Shown here piece by piece: positions 30,576-43,248 of a DNA stretch of 64,000 nt (the stretch's first letter is position 1; every line of letters starts with the position of its first letter). The notes under the pieces were generated by a model. That model saw only the letters and a program-made list of their open reading frames with translations. It ran no database searches and had not been told where the DNA came from. Both the position numbers and the translations under genes were made by a program. Source of the DNA: Pseudoips prasinana (taxonomy: Eukaryota; Arthropoda; Insecta; Lepidoptera; Nolidae); NCBI GenBank assembly GCA_951640165.1, contig OX621261.1:1-64000 (forward strand), in the 5' to 3' direction.

Positions 30576-32677
30576 TAGTCGGACATCGCACCCCTCTCCT
30601 CCACGGCCGCCGAGGTCCCAGCTTCGGGGTCGGCGGTGGCAGCAACAGGCCGGGTCGGCGCCTGCTCTTTGCCCTTCTTAAGGGGAGGACTGCAATTCCT
30701 CCCCTTCATAATGTGTCCCGCAGGGCGGCCGCTGGCGGCACATACCGCGCAGTGCGGTGCGGCGGCCTTGCAGGAGGCGGATTTGTGCCCCTCCTTGCCG
30801 CAGCGGTAGCAGCTGTCCGTCCTGTCAATGCTGGACGGACAGAGGGCTCGGGTGTGACCGATGCCGAAGCACCGGTAACACCGCAGAGGCTGGTCCTCAA
30901 GTACCCGGACCGCCGCCGAGCTGAAGCCGACGGCGAGCCGTCCCTTTTCGAGGACGGCTTTGGCAGCGGCGACTGGGCACTCCAGGCGAATGGTGCCCAT
31001 GCCGCCGCGCCCGGGCCTGATGCCCCCGCCCTGCACCGCTGCGACTGCGCAGCCACCTATGGCTGCGATCGCTGCCACCACCTCCTCTTTGGTGACTGAA
31101 TCGTCAAGATCAGCCACCTCAATGGCCGCCGACTTCACCGGCCTCGCCACCTTCGCCACATCCGCAATGACCTCCTGCAGCTTCGCTGCAAAGAGGTCTG
31201 CGTTCTTCGCGCCCTCGGCACCCGGGAACTCGAAAATTCGAGCCCCAGCCTGTGTCTTGCGGCATGAGACTTTGCCGATCCCCAGTTTGGTGGGATCGGC
31301 AGTGGCACGCGCCCGCACCAACATGGACGCGTACGTCTCACCCCGCTCCGCGGCCTTTGCGGTGAGCGTCACCACGACGGCCGCGGTTTTGGGAGGAACT
31401 AGGTTCCTCTTGGCACCGGCTGGGGGCGAACCCTTCCCCTTTCCCTTGCCAGTCGACGACTGACCGGCAGGGGTGGTGGCGGAGACGGCTGGGGCTGGAG
31501 GGGTGCTCTTCCCCTTCCCCTTCCCTTTCCCTTTGCCAGCTGGCCGCGACTGGCTGGGAGTGGTGGTGGCGGGAACGGCAGGGACGACAGCTGCCGTCTT
31601 TTTGCCCTTGCCCTTCCCCTTACCGACCACCTTCGTCCAGCCCTGCTGGTTGGTCGGGGTGGTCGAAGGGAGAAGGGCGTCCTCCCTCTGCGAGGTGGGC
31701 ACCGGCTCTCGCCTCTTGTCCGCCGCAAGCGGCGGTCGGTGGACTTTCTCCGGCAAGAGCCGGTCCTCGATGCCTGCCAGGCAGGATCGAACAAACGCCC
31801 TCTCCTCCGCCATCACCCTGCGGAGGACATCCTCAAGGCCGAGGGAGGAGGCAAGACCCTCCTCTGCAGGTCTGGGCTCGGCTTGCAATGGCCGGGCCGT
31901 GGCTTCAGCCAGCTTTAAGTGAAGCTGGCTGACCTCCGTCTGCAGGCGATCCACTTTCGCCTGCAGTTGCCGCGACTCGTCGCTGGCCTTGCGGTCGACT
32001 AGCTCCGCGACGATGCCACGCATGCTCGCGGCCCGGCATTTAAGGGACTTCTGAAAAGTCCCTTTTAGGTGGGAGGACTTGGTGGCGACCTCGACGATCA
32101 CCTCCTCGTCCTCCAAGGCCATCCGCTGCAATTCGGCCAGAGAGTGGTCCGCGTATAGGACGCGGGACGCACCGTACTCGGCCTTGGCACGAGCGACGCG
32201 CGCCCGCTCCTCCTTGGCCGCAACCCGCTCCTCCAGCTCTTGCTGGAGCTGCTCCCGCCGAGCCAGGTCCAACTCACGCTGGGCGTCTGCCAAACCCACA
32301 TCGTGGGTGTCCGCCGCGGTCTTCTGGGCCTTCTTTTTCGACTCCTTTGCCGAACCCGAGGCCGAGGACCCATCCGACCCGCCTTTTAAGTAGGTCTTCC
32401 TCTTCCTGGATGCTGATCGCGATCGAGTATCCTCGATCACCATCACATCTGACGTAGTGGATTCATTGTCGGAGTCCGATAATGAATCATCCGCTCTCCC
32501 GCCATAGAAGGTTCTGCCTTCCTTCGACGCTTCAGCGTCGCGTTGGCCCTGAGAAGGGCCTTTTGGTTGGCCCTGAGAAGGGCCTTTGGGTTGGCCCTGA
32601 GAAGGGCCTTTGGGTTGGCCCTGAGAAGGGCCTTTTTTGATGAAATGCCCGAGGGCATCCCGCGCGGGTTTAGGCAT
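30575..32677 (-). CDS. E6 ORF1: Gag-like protein
   Basis: 700 aa from MPKPARDALGHFIKKG. Four GPSQGQPK repeats (DNA 32543-32632), SDSDNESTTSD, RSRSASRKRK, a shortened Lys-rich part (SKKKAQK), two coiled coils, GKGKGKGKG linkers and three zinc knuckles. The linker and MLVRARATADPTK part equals E3, while the GGCAVAAV part equals E9 and E10, so this ORF is a mosaic of variants. No frame break. Confidence 0.92.
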   Translation of the reverse strand: MPKPARDALGHFIKKGPSQGQPKGPSQGQPKGPSQGQPKGPSQGQRDAEASKEGRTFYGGRADDSLSDSDNESTTSDVMVIEDTRSRSASRKRKTYLKGGSDGSSASGSAKESKKKAQKTAADTHDVGLADAQRELDLARREQLQQELEERVAAKEERARVARAKAEYGASRVLYADHSLAELQRMALEDEEVIVEVATKSSHLKGTFQKSLKCRAASMRGIVAELVDRKASDESRQLQAKVDRLQTEVSQLHLKLAEATARPLQAEPRPAEEGLASSLGLEDVLRRVMAEERAFVRSCLAGIEDRLLPEKVHRPPLAADKRREPVPTSQREDALLPSTTPTNQQGWTKVVGKGKGKGKKTAAVVPAVPATTTPSQSRPAGKGKGKGKGKSTPPAPAVSATTPAGQSSTGKGKGKGSPPAGAKRNLVPPKTAAVVVTLTAKAAERGETYASMLVRARATADPTKLGIGKVSCRKTQAGARIFEFPGAEGAKNADLFAAKLQEVIADVAKVARPVKSAAIEVADLDDSVTKEEVVAAIAAIGGCAVAAVQGGGIRPGRGGMGTIRLECPVAAAKAVLEKGRLAVGFSSAAVRVLEDQPLRCYRCFGIGHTRALCPSSIDRTDSCYRCGKEGHKSASCKAAAPHCAVCAASGRPAGHIMKGRNCSPPLKKGKEQAPTRPVAATADPEAGTSAAVEERGAMSD

Positions 32678-32830
32678 AATCCAACAAGTTCGTAGCTCTC
32701 TAGGCAGTATGGTCGCTACGATGCACAGTGCACTTTAGCCGTACCCAGTCTGCCACTCCGTTACGGTGGTCAGAACTGGGACGTTTCCGGGGAACGCGAC
32801 GTGGACGCAAGCACTGTGGGGTGGTTCCCC

Positions 32831-32867
32831 AACCTAACCTAACCTAACCTAACCTAACCTAACCTAA
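32831..32867. repeat. Telomere repeats at the E6 / satellite boundary
   Basis: 37 bp of (AACCT)n. The last two A are shared with the satellite (…CCTAA|ATTTGAAATCG), so the join could use 2-bp microhomology. Telomere repeat directly abutting satellite suggests telomere seeding on a satellite end or the reverse. Confidence 0.9.
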
Positions 32868-35800
32868 ATTTGAAATCGCGGTTTAAAAATATTCACTAAA
32901 AATCGGAACTAGATCCTATATGCGCGAGTGAGGTGTCGAAAGACGCGCCTAGCCGAGATCTATCCGATAAAAATTACAGCGCAGAAGGCGCCGTGCAAAA
33001 AAGTGAGGTTACGTTGAAAAAGCTTGTGAAATCGCCCTAAAAATGCTATAAATTGAGCTACTTACAAATAAATCCAAGGTTTGGGGGGGTTAGGTCCGTT
33101 GGTTTAGGGTTTAGAGCACTCCAAAGGAAGCACGAGCACTGATAGAAGGTTTGATACCGGCAAATAGATGTTTGCGAGTGAGATTCAAACGGGGACCGTT
33201 GGGTTTATATACAGTGATTTTACGTACCTGCGCGCGCCTATGTAATGAACGTAATTTGAGTAATAATTTTTTTTGTTACGAGATATGAACTGCTGTAAGT
33301 GAACCGGGTATCACTAGAAGCGCCTTGAGGAGGCCTTTCCGTTGGTATAATAATTTAATTAGAGGTCCGTAGAAAAATGTTGGTAAAACCGCAAAAAAAA
33401 AAACTATCGTAACGGTCGAATTTTTAAACAAAAATAGGGGGAAAATCTAAAATATACTGAGGCCCTATATAACGATACCGTGGCAAATGTGGTATCGGCA
33501 GAAGCGTCTTGAAGAGATCTATCTAATTATAAAATAAAAACTATAAGCAGCTAAGAGAAATATATATAAATCGCTAAAAGAGTGATAAAAAGTGGCGTTT
33601 TTCTACGAAAAGTCTAAATTGAATGTCTTATAACTAAGGATTCTGAAGGAACACTTAGTTATAAAAATCTACAGTAATATAGACGGGGCTCTCCCCAATA
33701 TATATTGCTAAAACTTACAGAAGTAAGAGGGGTAAGCAGCGATGGTAGGCCGCTCGTGAGCGTGGATGGGAAGCTGAAATTTGAAATCGCGGTTTAAAAA
33801 TATTCACTAAAAATCGGAACTAGATCCTATATGCGCGAGTGAGGTGTCGAAAGACGCGCCTAGCCGAGATCTATCCGATAAAAATTACAGCGCAGAAGGC
33901 GCCGTGCAAAAAAGTGAGGTTACGTTGAAAAAGCTTGTGAAATCGCCCTAAAAATGCTATAAATTGAGCTACTTACAAATAAATCCAAGGTTTGGGGGGG
34001 TTAGGTCCGTTGGTTTAGGGTTTAGAGCACTCCAAAGGAAGCACGAGCACTGATAGAAGGTTTGATACCGGCAAATAGATGTTTGCGAGTGAGATTCAAA
34101 CGGGGACCGTTGGGTTTATATACAGTGATTTTACGTACCTGCGCGCGCCTATGTAATGAACGTAATTTGAGTAATAATTTTTTTTGTTACGAGATATGAA
34201 CTGCTGTAAGTGAACCGGGTATCACTAGAAGCGCCTTGAGGAGGCCTTTCCGTTGGTATAATAATTTAATTAGAGGTCCGTAGAAAAATGTTGGTAAAAC
34301 CGCAAAAAAAAAAACTATCGTAACGGTCGAATTTTTAAACAAAAATAGGGGGAAAATCTAAAATATACTGAGGCCCTATATAACGATACCGTGGCAAATG
34401 TGGTATCGGCAGAAGCGTCTTGAAGAGATCTATCTAATTATAAAATAAAAACTATAAGCAGCTAAGAGAAATATATATAAATCGCTAAAAGAGTGATAAA
34501 AAGTGGCGTTTTTCTACGAAAAGTCTAAATTGAATGTCTTATAACTAAGGATTCTGAAGGAACACTTAGTTATAAAAATCTACAGTAATATAGACGGGGC
34601 TCTCCCCAATATATATTGCTAAAACTTACAGAAGTAAGAGGGGTAAGCAGCGATGGTAGGCCGCTCGTGAGCGTGGATGGGAAGCTGAAATTTGAAATCG
34701 CGGTTTAAAAATATTCACTAAAAATCGGAACTAGATCCTATATGCGCGAGTGAGGTGTCGAAAGACGCGCCTAGCCGAGATCTATCCGATAAAAATTACA
34801 GCGCAGAAGGCGCCGTGCAAAAAAGTGAGGTTACGTTGAAAAAGCTTGTGAAATCGCCCTAAAAATGCTATAAATTGAGCTACTTACAAATAAATCCAAG
34901 GTTTGGGGGGGTTAGGTCCGTTGGTTTAGGGTTTAGAGCACTCCAAAGGAAGCACGAGCACTGATAGAAGGTTTGATACCGGCAAATAGATGTTTGCGAG
35001 TGAGATTCAAACGGGGACCGTTGGGTTTATATACAGTGATTTTACGTACCTGCGCGCGCCTATGTAATGAACGTAATTTGAGTAATAATTTTTTTTGTTA
35101 CGAGATATGAACTGCTGTAAGTGAACCGGGTATCACTAGAAGCGCCTTGAGGAGGCCTTTCCGTTGGTATAATAATTTAATTAGAGGTCCGTAGAAAAAT
35201 GTTGGTATAACCGCAAAAAAAAAAACTATCGTAACGGTCGAATTTTTAAACAAAAATAGGGGGAAAATCTAAAATATACTGAGGCCCTATATAACGATAC
35301 CGTGGCAAATGTGGTATCGGCAGAAGCGTCTTGAAGAGATCTATCTAATTATAAAATAAAAACTATAAGCAGCTAAGAGAAATATATATAAATCGCTAAA
35401 AGAGTGATAAAAAGTGGCGTTTTTCTACGAAAAGTCTAAATTGAATGTCTTATAACTAAGGATTCTGAAGGAACACTTAGTTATAAAAATCTACAGTAAT
35501 ATAGACGGGGCTCTCCCCAATATATATTGCTAAAACTTACAGAAGTAAGAGGGGTAAGCAGCGATGGTAGGCCGCTCGTGAGCGTGGATGGGAAGCTGAA
35601 ATTTGAAATCGCGGTTTAAAAATATTCACTAAAAATCGGAACTAGATCCTATATGCGCGAGTGAGGTGTCGAAAGACGCGCCTAGCCGAGATCTATCCGA
35701 TAAAAATTACAGCGCAGAAGGCGCCGTGCAAAAAAGTGAGGTTACGTTGAAAAAGCTTGTGAAATCGCCCTAAAAATGCTATAAATTGAGCTACTTACAA

Positions 35801-38800
35801 ATAAATCCAAGGTTTGGGGGGGTTAGGTCCGTTGGTTTAGGGTTTAGAGCACTCCAAAGGAAGCACGAGCACTGATAGAAGGTTTGATACCGGCAAATAG
35901 ATGTTTGCGAGTGAGATTCAAACGGGGACCGTTGGGTTTATATACAGTGATTTTACGTACCTGCGCGCGCCTATGTAATGAACGTAATTTGAGTAATAAT
36001 TTTTTTTGTTACGAGATATGAACTGCTGTAAGTGAACCGGGTATCACTAGAAGCGCCTTGAGGAGGCCTTTCCGTTGGTATAATAATTTAATTAGAGGTC
36101 CGTAGAAAAATGTTGGTAAAACCGCAAAAAAAAAAACTATCGTAACGGTCGAATTTTTAAACAAAAATAGGGGGAAAATCTAAAATATACTGAGGCCCTA
36201 TATAACGATACCGTGGCAAATGTGGTATCGGCAGAAGCGTCTTGAAGAGATCTATCTAATTATAAAATAAAAACTATAAGCAGCTAAGAGAAATATATAT
36301 AAATCGCTAAAAGAGTGATAAAAAGTGGCGTTTTTCTACGAAAAGTCTAAATTGAATGTCTTATAACTAAGGATTCTGAAGGAACACTTAGTTATAAAAA
36401 TCTACAGTAATATAGACGGGGCTCTCCCCAATATATATTGCTAAAACTTACAGAAGTAAGAGGGGTAAGCAGCGATGGTAGGCCGCTCGTGAGCGTGGAT
36501 GGGAAGCTGAAATTTGAAATCGCGGTTTAAAAATATTCACTAAAAATCGGAACTAGATCCTATATGCGCGAGTGAGGTGTCGAAAGACGCGCCTAGCCGA
36601 GATCTATCCGATAAAAATTACAGCGCAGAAGGCGCCGTGCAAAAAAGTGAGGTTACGTTGAAAAAGCTTGTGAAATCGCCCTAAAAATGCTATAAATTGA
36701 GCTACTTACAAATAAATCCAAGGTTTGGGGGGGTTAGGTCCGTTGGTTTAGGGTTTAGAGCACTCCAAAGGAAGCACGAGCACTGATAGAAGGTTTGATA
36801 CCGGCAAATAGATGTTTGCGAGTGAGATTCAAACGGGGACCGTTGGGTTTATATACAGTGATTTTACGTACCTGCGCGCGCCTATGTAATGAACGTAATT
36901 TGAGTAATAATTTTTTTTGTTACGAGATATGAACTGCTGTAAGTGAACCGGGTATCACTAGAAGCGCCTTGAGGAGGCCTTTCCGTTGGTATAATAATTT
37001 AATTAGAGGTCCGTAGAAAAATGTTGGTAAAACCGCAAAAAAAAAAACTATCGTAACGGTCGAATTTTTAAACAAAAATAGGGGGAAAATCTAAAATATA
37101 CTGAGGCCCTATATAACGATACCGTGGCAAATGTGGTATCGGCAGAAGCGTCTTGAAGAGATCTATCTAATTATAAAATAAAAACTATAAGCAGCTAAGA
37201 GAAATATATATAAATCGCTAAAAGAGTGATAAAAAGTGGCGTTTTTCTACGAAAAGTCTAAATTGAATGTCTTATAACTAAGGATTCTGAAGGAACACTT
37301 AGTTATAAAAATCTACAGTAATATAGACGGGGCTCTCCCCAATATATATTGCTAAAACTTACAGAAGTAAGAGGGGTAAGCAGCGATGGTAGGCCGCTCG
37401 TGAGCGTGGATGGGAAGCTGAAATTTGAAATCGCGGTTTAAAAATATTCACTAAAAATCGGAACTAGATCCTATATGCGCGAGTGAGGTGTCGAAAGACG
37501 CGCCTAGCCGAGATCTATCCGATAAAAATTACAGCGCAGAAGGCGCCGTGCAAAAAAGTGAGGTTACGTTGAAAAAGCTTGTGAAATCGCCCTAAAAATG
37601 CTATAAATTGAGCTACTTACAAATAAATCCAAGGTTTGGGGGGGTTAGGTCCGTTGGTTTAGGGTTTAGAGCACTCCAAAGGAAGCACGAGCACTGATAG
37701 AAGGTTTGATACCGGCAAATAGATGTTTGCGAGTGAGATTCAAACGGGGACCGTTGGGTTTATATACAGTGATTTTACGTACCTGCGCGCGCCTATGTAA
37801 TGAACGTAATTTGAGTAATAATTTTTTTTGTTACGAGATATGAACTGCTGTAAGTGAACCGGGTATCACTAGAAGCGCCTTGAGGAGGCCTTTCCGTTGG
37901 TATAATAATTTAATTAGAGGTCCGTAGAAAAATGTTGGTATAACCGCAAAAAAAAAAACTATCGTAACGGTCGAATTTTTAAACAAAAATAGGGGGAAAA
38001 TCTAAAATATACTGAGGCCCTATATAACGATACCGTGGCAAATGTGGTATCGGCAGAAGCGTCTTGAAGAGATCTATCTAATTATAAAATAAAAACTATA
38101 AGCAGCTAAGAGAAATATATATAAATCGCTAAAAGAGTGATAAAAAGTGGCGTTTTTCTACGAAAAGTCTAAATTGAATGTCTTATAACTAAGGATTCTG
38201 AAGGAACACTTAGTTATAAAAATCTACAGTAATATAGACGGGGCTCTCCCCAATATATATTGCTAAAACTTACAGAAGTAAGAGGGGTAAGCAGCGATGG
38301 TAGGCCGCTCGTGAGCGTGGATGGGAAGCTGAAATTTGAAATCGCGGTTTAAAAATATTCACTAAAAATCGGAACTAGATCCTATATGCGCGAGTGAGGT
38401 GTCGAAAGACGCGCCTAGCCGAGATCTATCCGATAAAAATTACAGCGCAGAAGGCGCCGTGCAAAAAAGTGAGGTTACGTTGAAAAAGCTTGTGAAATCG
38501 CCCTAAAAATGCTATAAATTGAGCTACTTACAAATAAATCCAAGGTTTGGGGGGGTTAGGTCCGTTGGTTTAGGGTTTAGAGCACTCCAAAGGAAGCACG
38601 AGCACTGATAGAAGGTTTGATACCGGCAAATAGATGTTTGCGAGTGAGATTCAAACGGGGACCGTTGGGTTTATATACAGTGATTTTACGTACCTGCGCG
38701 CGCCTATGTAATGAACGTAATTTGAGTAATAATTTTTTTTGTTACGAGATATGAACTGCTGTAAGTGAACCGGGTATCACTAGAAGCGCCTTGAGGAGGC

Positions 38801-41800
38801 CTTTCCGTTGGTATAATAATTTAATTAGAGGTCCGTAGAAAAATGTTGGTAAAACCGCAAAAAAAAAAACTATCGTAACGGTCGAATTTTTAAACAAAAA
38901 TAGGGGGAAAATCTAAAATATACTGAGGCCCTATATAACGATACCGTGGCAAATGTGGTATCGGCAGAAGCGTCTTGAAGAGATCTATCTAATTATAAAA
39001 TAAAAACTATAAGCAGCTAAGAGAAATATATATAAATCGCTAAAAGAGTGATAAAAAGTGGCGTTTTTCTACGAAAAGTCTAAATTGAATGTCTTATAAC
39101 TAAGGATTCTGAAGGAACACTTAGTTATAAAAATCTACAGTAATATAGACGGGGCTCTCCCCAATATATATTGCTAAAACTTACAGAAGTAAGAGGGGTA
39201 AGCAGCGATGGTAGGCCGCTCGTGAGCGTGGATGGGAAGCTGAAATTTGAAATCGCGGTTTAAAAATATTCACTAAAAATCGGAACTAGATCCTATATGC
39301 GCGAGTGAGGTGTCGAAAGACGCGCCTAGCCGAGATCTATCCGATAAAAATTACAGCGCAGAAGGCGCCGTGCAAAAAAGTGAGGTTACGTTGAAAAAGC
39401 TTGTGAAATCGCCCTAAAAATGCTATAAATTGAGCTACTTACAAATAAATCCAAGGTTTGGGGGGGTTAGGTCCGTTGGTTTAGGGTTTAGAGCACTCCA
39501 AAGGAAGCACGAGCACTGATAGAAGGTTTGATACCGGCAAATAGATGTTTGCGAGTGAGATTCAAACGGGGACCGTTGGGTTTATATACAGTGATTTTAC
39601 GTACCTGCGCGCGCCTATGTAATGAACGTAATTTGAGTAATAATTTTTTTTGTTACGAGATATGAACTGCTGTAAGTGAACCGGGTATCACTAGAAGCGC
39701 CTTGAGGAGGCCTTTCCGTTGGTATAATAATTTAATTAGAGGTCCGTAGAAAAATGTTGGTAAAACCGCAAAAAAAAAAACTATCGTAACGGTCGAATTT
39801 TTAAACAAAAATAGGGGGAAAATCTAAAATATACTGAGGCCCTATATAACGATACCGTGGCAAATGTGGTATCGGCAGAAGCGTCTTGAAGAGATCTATC
39901 TAATTATAAAATAAAAACTATAAGCAGCTAAGAGAAATATATATAAATCGCTAAAAGAGTGATAAAAAGTGGCGTTTTTCTACGAAAAGTCTAAATTGAA
40001 TGTCTTATAACTAAGGATTCTGAAGGAACACTTAGTTATAAAAATCTACAGTAATATAGACGGGGCTCTCCCCAATATATATTGCTAAAACTTACAGAAG
40101 TAAGAGGGGTAAGCAGCGATGGTAGGCCGCTCGTGAGCGTGGATGGGAAGCTGAAATTTGAAATCGCGGTTTAAAAATATTCACTAAAAATCGGAACTAG
40201 ATCCTATATGCGCGAGTGAGGTGTCGAAAGACGCGCCTAGCCGAGATCTATCCGATAAAAATTACAGCGCAGAAGGCGCCGTGCAAAAAAGTGAGGTTAC
40301 GTTGAAAAAGCTTGTGAAATCGCCCTAAAAATGCTATAAATTGAGCTACTTACAAATAAATCCAAGGTTTGGGGGGGTTAGGTCCGTTGGTTTAGGGTTT
40401 AGAGCACTCCAAAGGAAGCACGAGCACTGATAGAAGGTTTGATACCGGCAAATAGATGTTTGCGAGTGAGATTCAAACGGGGACCGTTGGGTTTATATAC
40501 AGTGATTTTACGTACCTGCGCGCGCCTATGTAATGAACGTAATTTGAGTAATAATTTTTTTTGTTACGAGATATGAACTGCTGTAAGTGAACCGGGTATC
40601 ACTAGAAGCGCCTTGAGGAGGCCTTTCCGTTGGTATAATAATTTAATTAGAGGTCCGTAGAAAAATGTTGGTAAAACCGCAAAAAAAAAAACTATCGTAA
40701 CGGTCGAATTTTTAAACAAAAATAGGGGGAAAATCTAAAATATACTGAGGCCCTATATAACGATACCGTGGCAAATGTGGTATCGGCAGAAGCGTCTTGA
40801 AGAGATCTATCTAATTATAAAATAAAAACTATAAGCAGCTAAGAGAAATATATATATAAATCGCTAAAAGAGTGATAAAAAGTGGCGTTTTTCTACGAAA
40901 AGTCTAAATTGAATGTCTTATAACTAAGGATTCTGAAGGAACACTTAGTTATAAAAATCTACAGTAATATAGACGGGGCTCTCCCCAATATATATTGCTA
41001 AAACTTACAGAAGTAAGAGGGGTAAGCAGCGATGGTAGGCCGCTCGTGAGCGTGGATGGGAAGCTGAAATTTGAAATCGCGGTTTAAAAATATTCACTAA
41101 AAATCGGAACTAGATCCTATATGCGCGAGTGAGGTGTCGAAAGACGCGCCTAGCCGAGATCTATCCGATAAAAATTACAGCGCAGAAGGCGCCGTGCAAA
41201 AAAGTGAGGTTACGTTGAAAAAGCTTGTGAAATCGCCCTAAAAATGCTATAAATTGAGCTACTTACAAATAAATCCAAGGTTTGGGGGGGTTAGGTCCGT
41301 TGGTTTAGGGTTTAGAGCACTCCAAAGGAAGCACGAGCACTGATAGAAGGTTTGATACCGGCAAATAGATGTTTGCGAGTGAGATTCAAACGGGGACCGT
41401 TGGGTTTATATACAGTGATTTTACGTACCTGCGCGCGCCTATGTAATGAACGTAATTTGAGTAATAATTTTTTTTGTTACGAGATATGAACTGCTGTAAG
41501 TGAACCGGGTATCACTAGAAGCGCCTTGAGGAGGCCTTTCCGTTGGTATAATAATTTAATTAGAGGTCCGTAGAAAAATGTTGGTATAACCGCAAAAAAA
41601 AAAACTATCGTAACGGTCGAATTTTTAAACAAAAATAGGGGGAAAATCTAAAATATACTGAGGCCCTATATAACGATACCGTGGCAAATGTGGTATCGGC
41701 AGAAGCGTCTTGAAGAGATCTATCTAATTATAAAATAAAAACTATAAGCAGCTAAGAGAAATATATATAAATCGCTAAAAGAGTGATAAAAAGTGGCGTT

Positions 41801-43248
41801 TTTCTACGAAAAGTCTAAATTGAATGTCTTATAACTAAGGATTCTGAAGGAACACTTAGTTATAAAAATCTACAGTAATATAGACGGGGCTCTCCCCAAT
41901 ATATATTGCTAAAACTTACAGAAGTAAGAGGGGTAAGCAGCGATGGTAGGCCGCTCGTGAGCGTGGATGGGAAGCTGAAATTTGAAATCGCGGTTTAAAA
42001 ATATTCACTAAAAATCGGAACTAGATCCTATATGCGCGAGTGAGGTGTCGAAAGACGCGCCTAGCCGAGATCTATCCGATAAAAATTACAGCGCAGAAGG
42101 CGCCGTGCAAAAAAGTGAGGTTACGTTGAAAAAGCTTGTGAAATCGCCCTAAAAATGCTATAAATTGAGCTACTTACAAATAAATCCAAGGTTGGGGGGG
42201 GTTAGGTCCGTTGGTTTAGGGTTTAGAGCACTCCAAAGGAAGCACGAGCACTGATAGAAGGTTTGATACCGGCAAATAGATGTTTGCGAGTGAGATTCAA
42301 ACGGGGACCGTTGGGTTTATATACAGTGATTTTACGTACCTGCGCGCGCCTATGTAATGAACGTAATTTGAGTAATAATTTTTTTTGTTACGAGATATGA
42401 ACTGCTGTAAGTGAACCGGGTATCACTAGAAGCGCCTTGAGGAGGCCTTTCCGTTGGTATAATAATTTAATTAGAGGTCCGTAGAAAAATGTTGGTAAAA
42501 CCGCAAAAAAAAAAACTATCGTAACGGTCGAATTTTTAAACAAAAATAGGGGGAAAATCTAAAATATACTGAGGCCCTATATAACGATACCGTGGCAAAT
42601 GTGGTATCGGCAGAAGCGTCTTGAAGAGATCTATCTAATTATAAAATAAAAACTATAAGCAGCTAAGAGAAATATATATAAATCGCTAAAAGAGTGATAA
42701 AAAGTGGCGTTTTTCTACGAAAAGTCTAAATTGAATGTCTTATAACTAAGGATTCTGAAGGAACACTTAGTTATAAAAATCTACAGTAATATAGACGGGG
42801 CTCTCCCCAATATATATTGCTAAAACTTACAGAAGTAAGAGGGGTAAGCAGCGATGGTAGGCCGCTCGTGAGCGTGGATGGGAAGCTGAAATTTGAAATC
42901 GCGGTTTAAAAATATTCACTAAAAATCGGAACTAGATCCTATATGCGCGAGTGAGGTGTCGAAAGACGCGCCTAGCCGAGATCTATCCGATAAAAATTAC
43001 AGCGCAGAAGGCGCCGTGCAAAAAAGTGAGGTTACGTTGAAAAAGCTTGTGAAATCGCCCTAAAAATGCTATAAATTGAGCTACTTACAAATAAATCCAA
43101 GGTTTGGGGGGGTTAGGTCCGTTGGTTTAGGGTTTAGAGCACTCCAAAGGAAGCACGAGCACTGATAGAAGGTTTGATACCGGCAAATAGATGTTTGCGA
43201 GTGAGATTCAAACGGGGACCGTTGGGTTTATATACAGTGATTTTACGT
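32868..43248 (+). repeat. 911-bp satellite, direct array (about 11.4 units)
   Basis: Unit starts (at TGAAATCGCGG) are at 32871, 33782, 34693, 35604, 36515, 37426, 38337, 39248, 40159, 41072, 41983 and 42894. The spacing is 911 bp, except one of 913 bp caused by an extra TA in an (AT)n run near 40850. Units are nearly identical; I see only a recurring A/T change in TTGGTAAAACC/TTGGTATAACC, the TA insertion and one T>G at about 42193. It is AT-rich, unlike the GC-rich retroelements. No coding frame. Each unit has a perfect 11-bp inverted repeat TTATAACTAAG/CTTAGTTATAA (33628-33638, 33654-33664) and CGATACC/GGTATCG (33473-33479, 33491-33497). Confidence 0.97.

Larger units (their letters stand above)
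27043..32830 (-). mobile_element. E6: full-length SART-like retrotransposon, proximal end of the distal cluster
   Basis: 5.79 kb with poly(A) (T run 27043-27082), 3' UTR, intact ORF2 and ORF1, and 153-nt 5' UTR (32678-32830) ending GGGGAACC. Its 5' flank is 37 bp of telomere repeat that runs straight into the 911-bp satellite. Confidence 0.95.

Noticed and set aside
33100..33112. TTTAGGG words as evidence of a plant-type telomere
   Set aside because: Only one short occurrence per satellite unit; the true terminal repeat is TTAGG.
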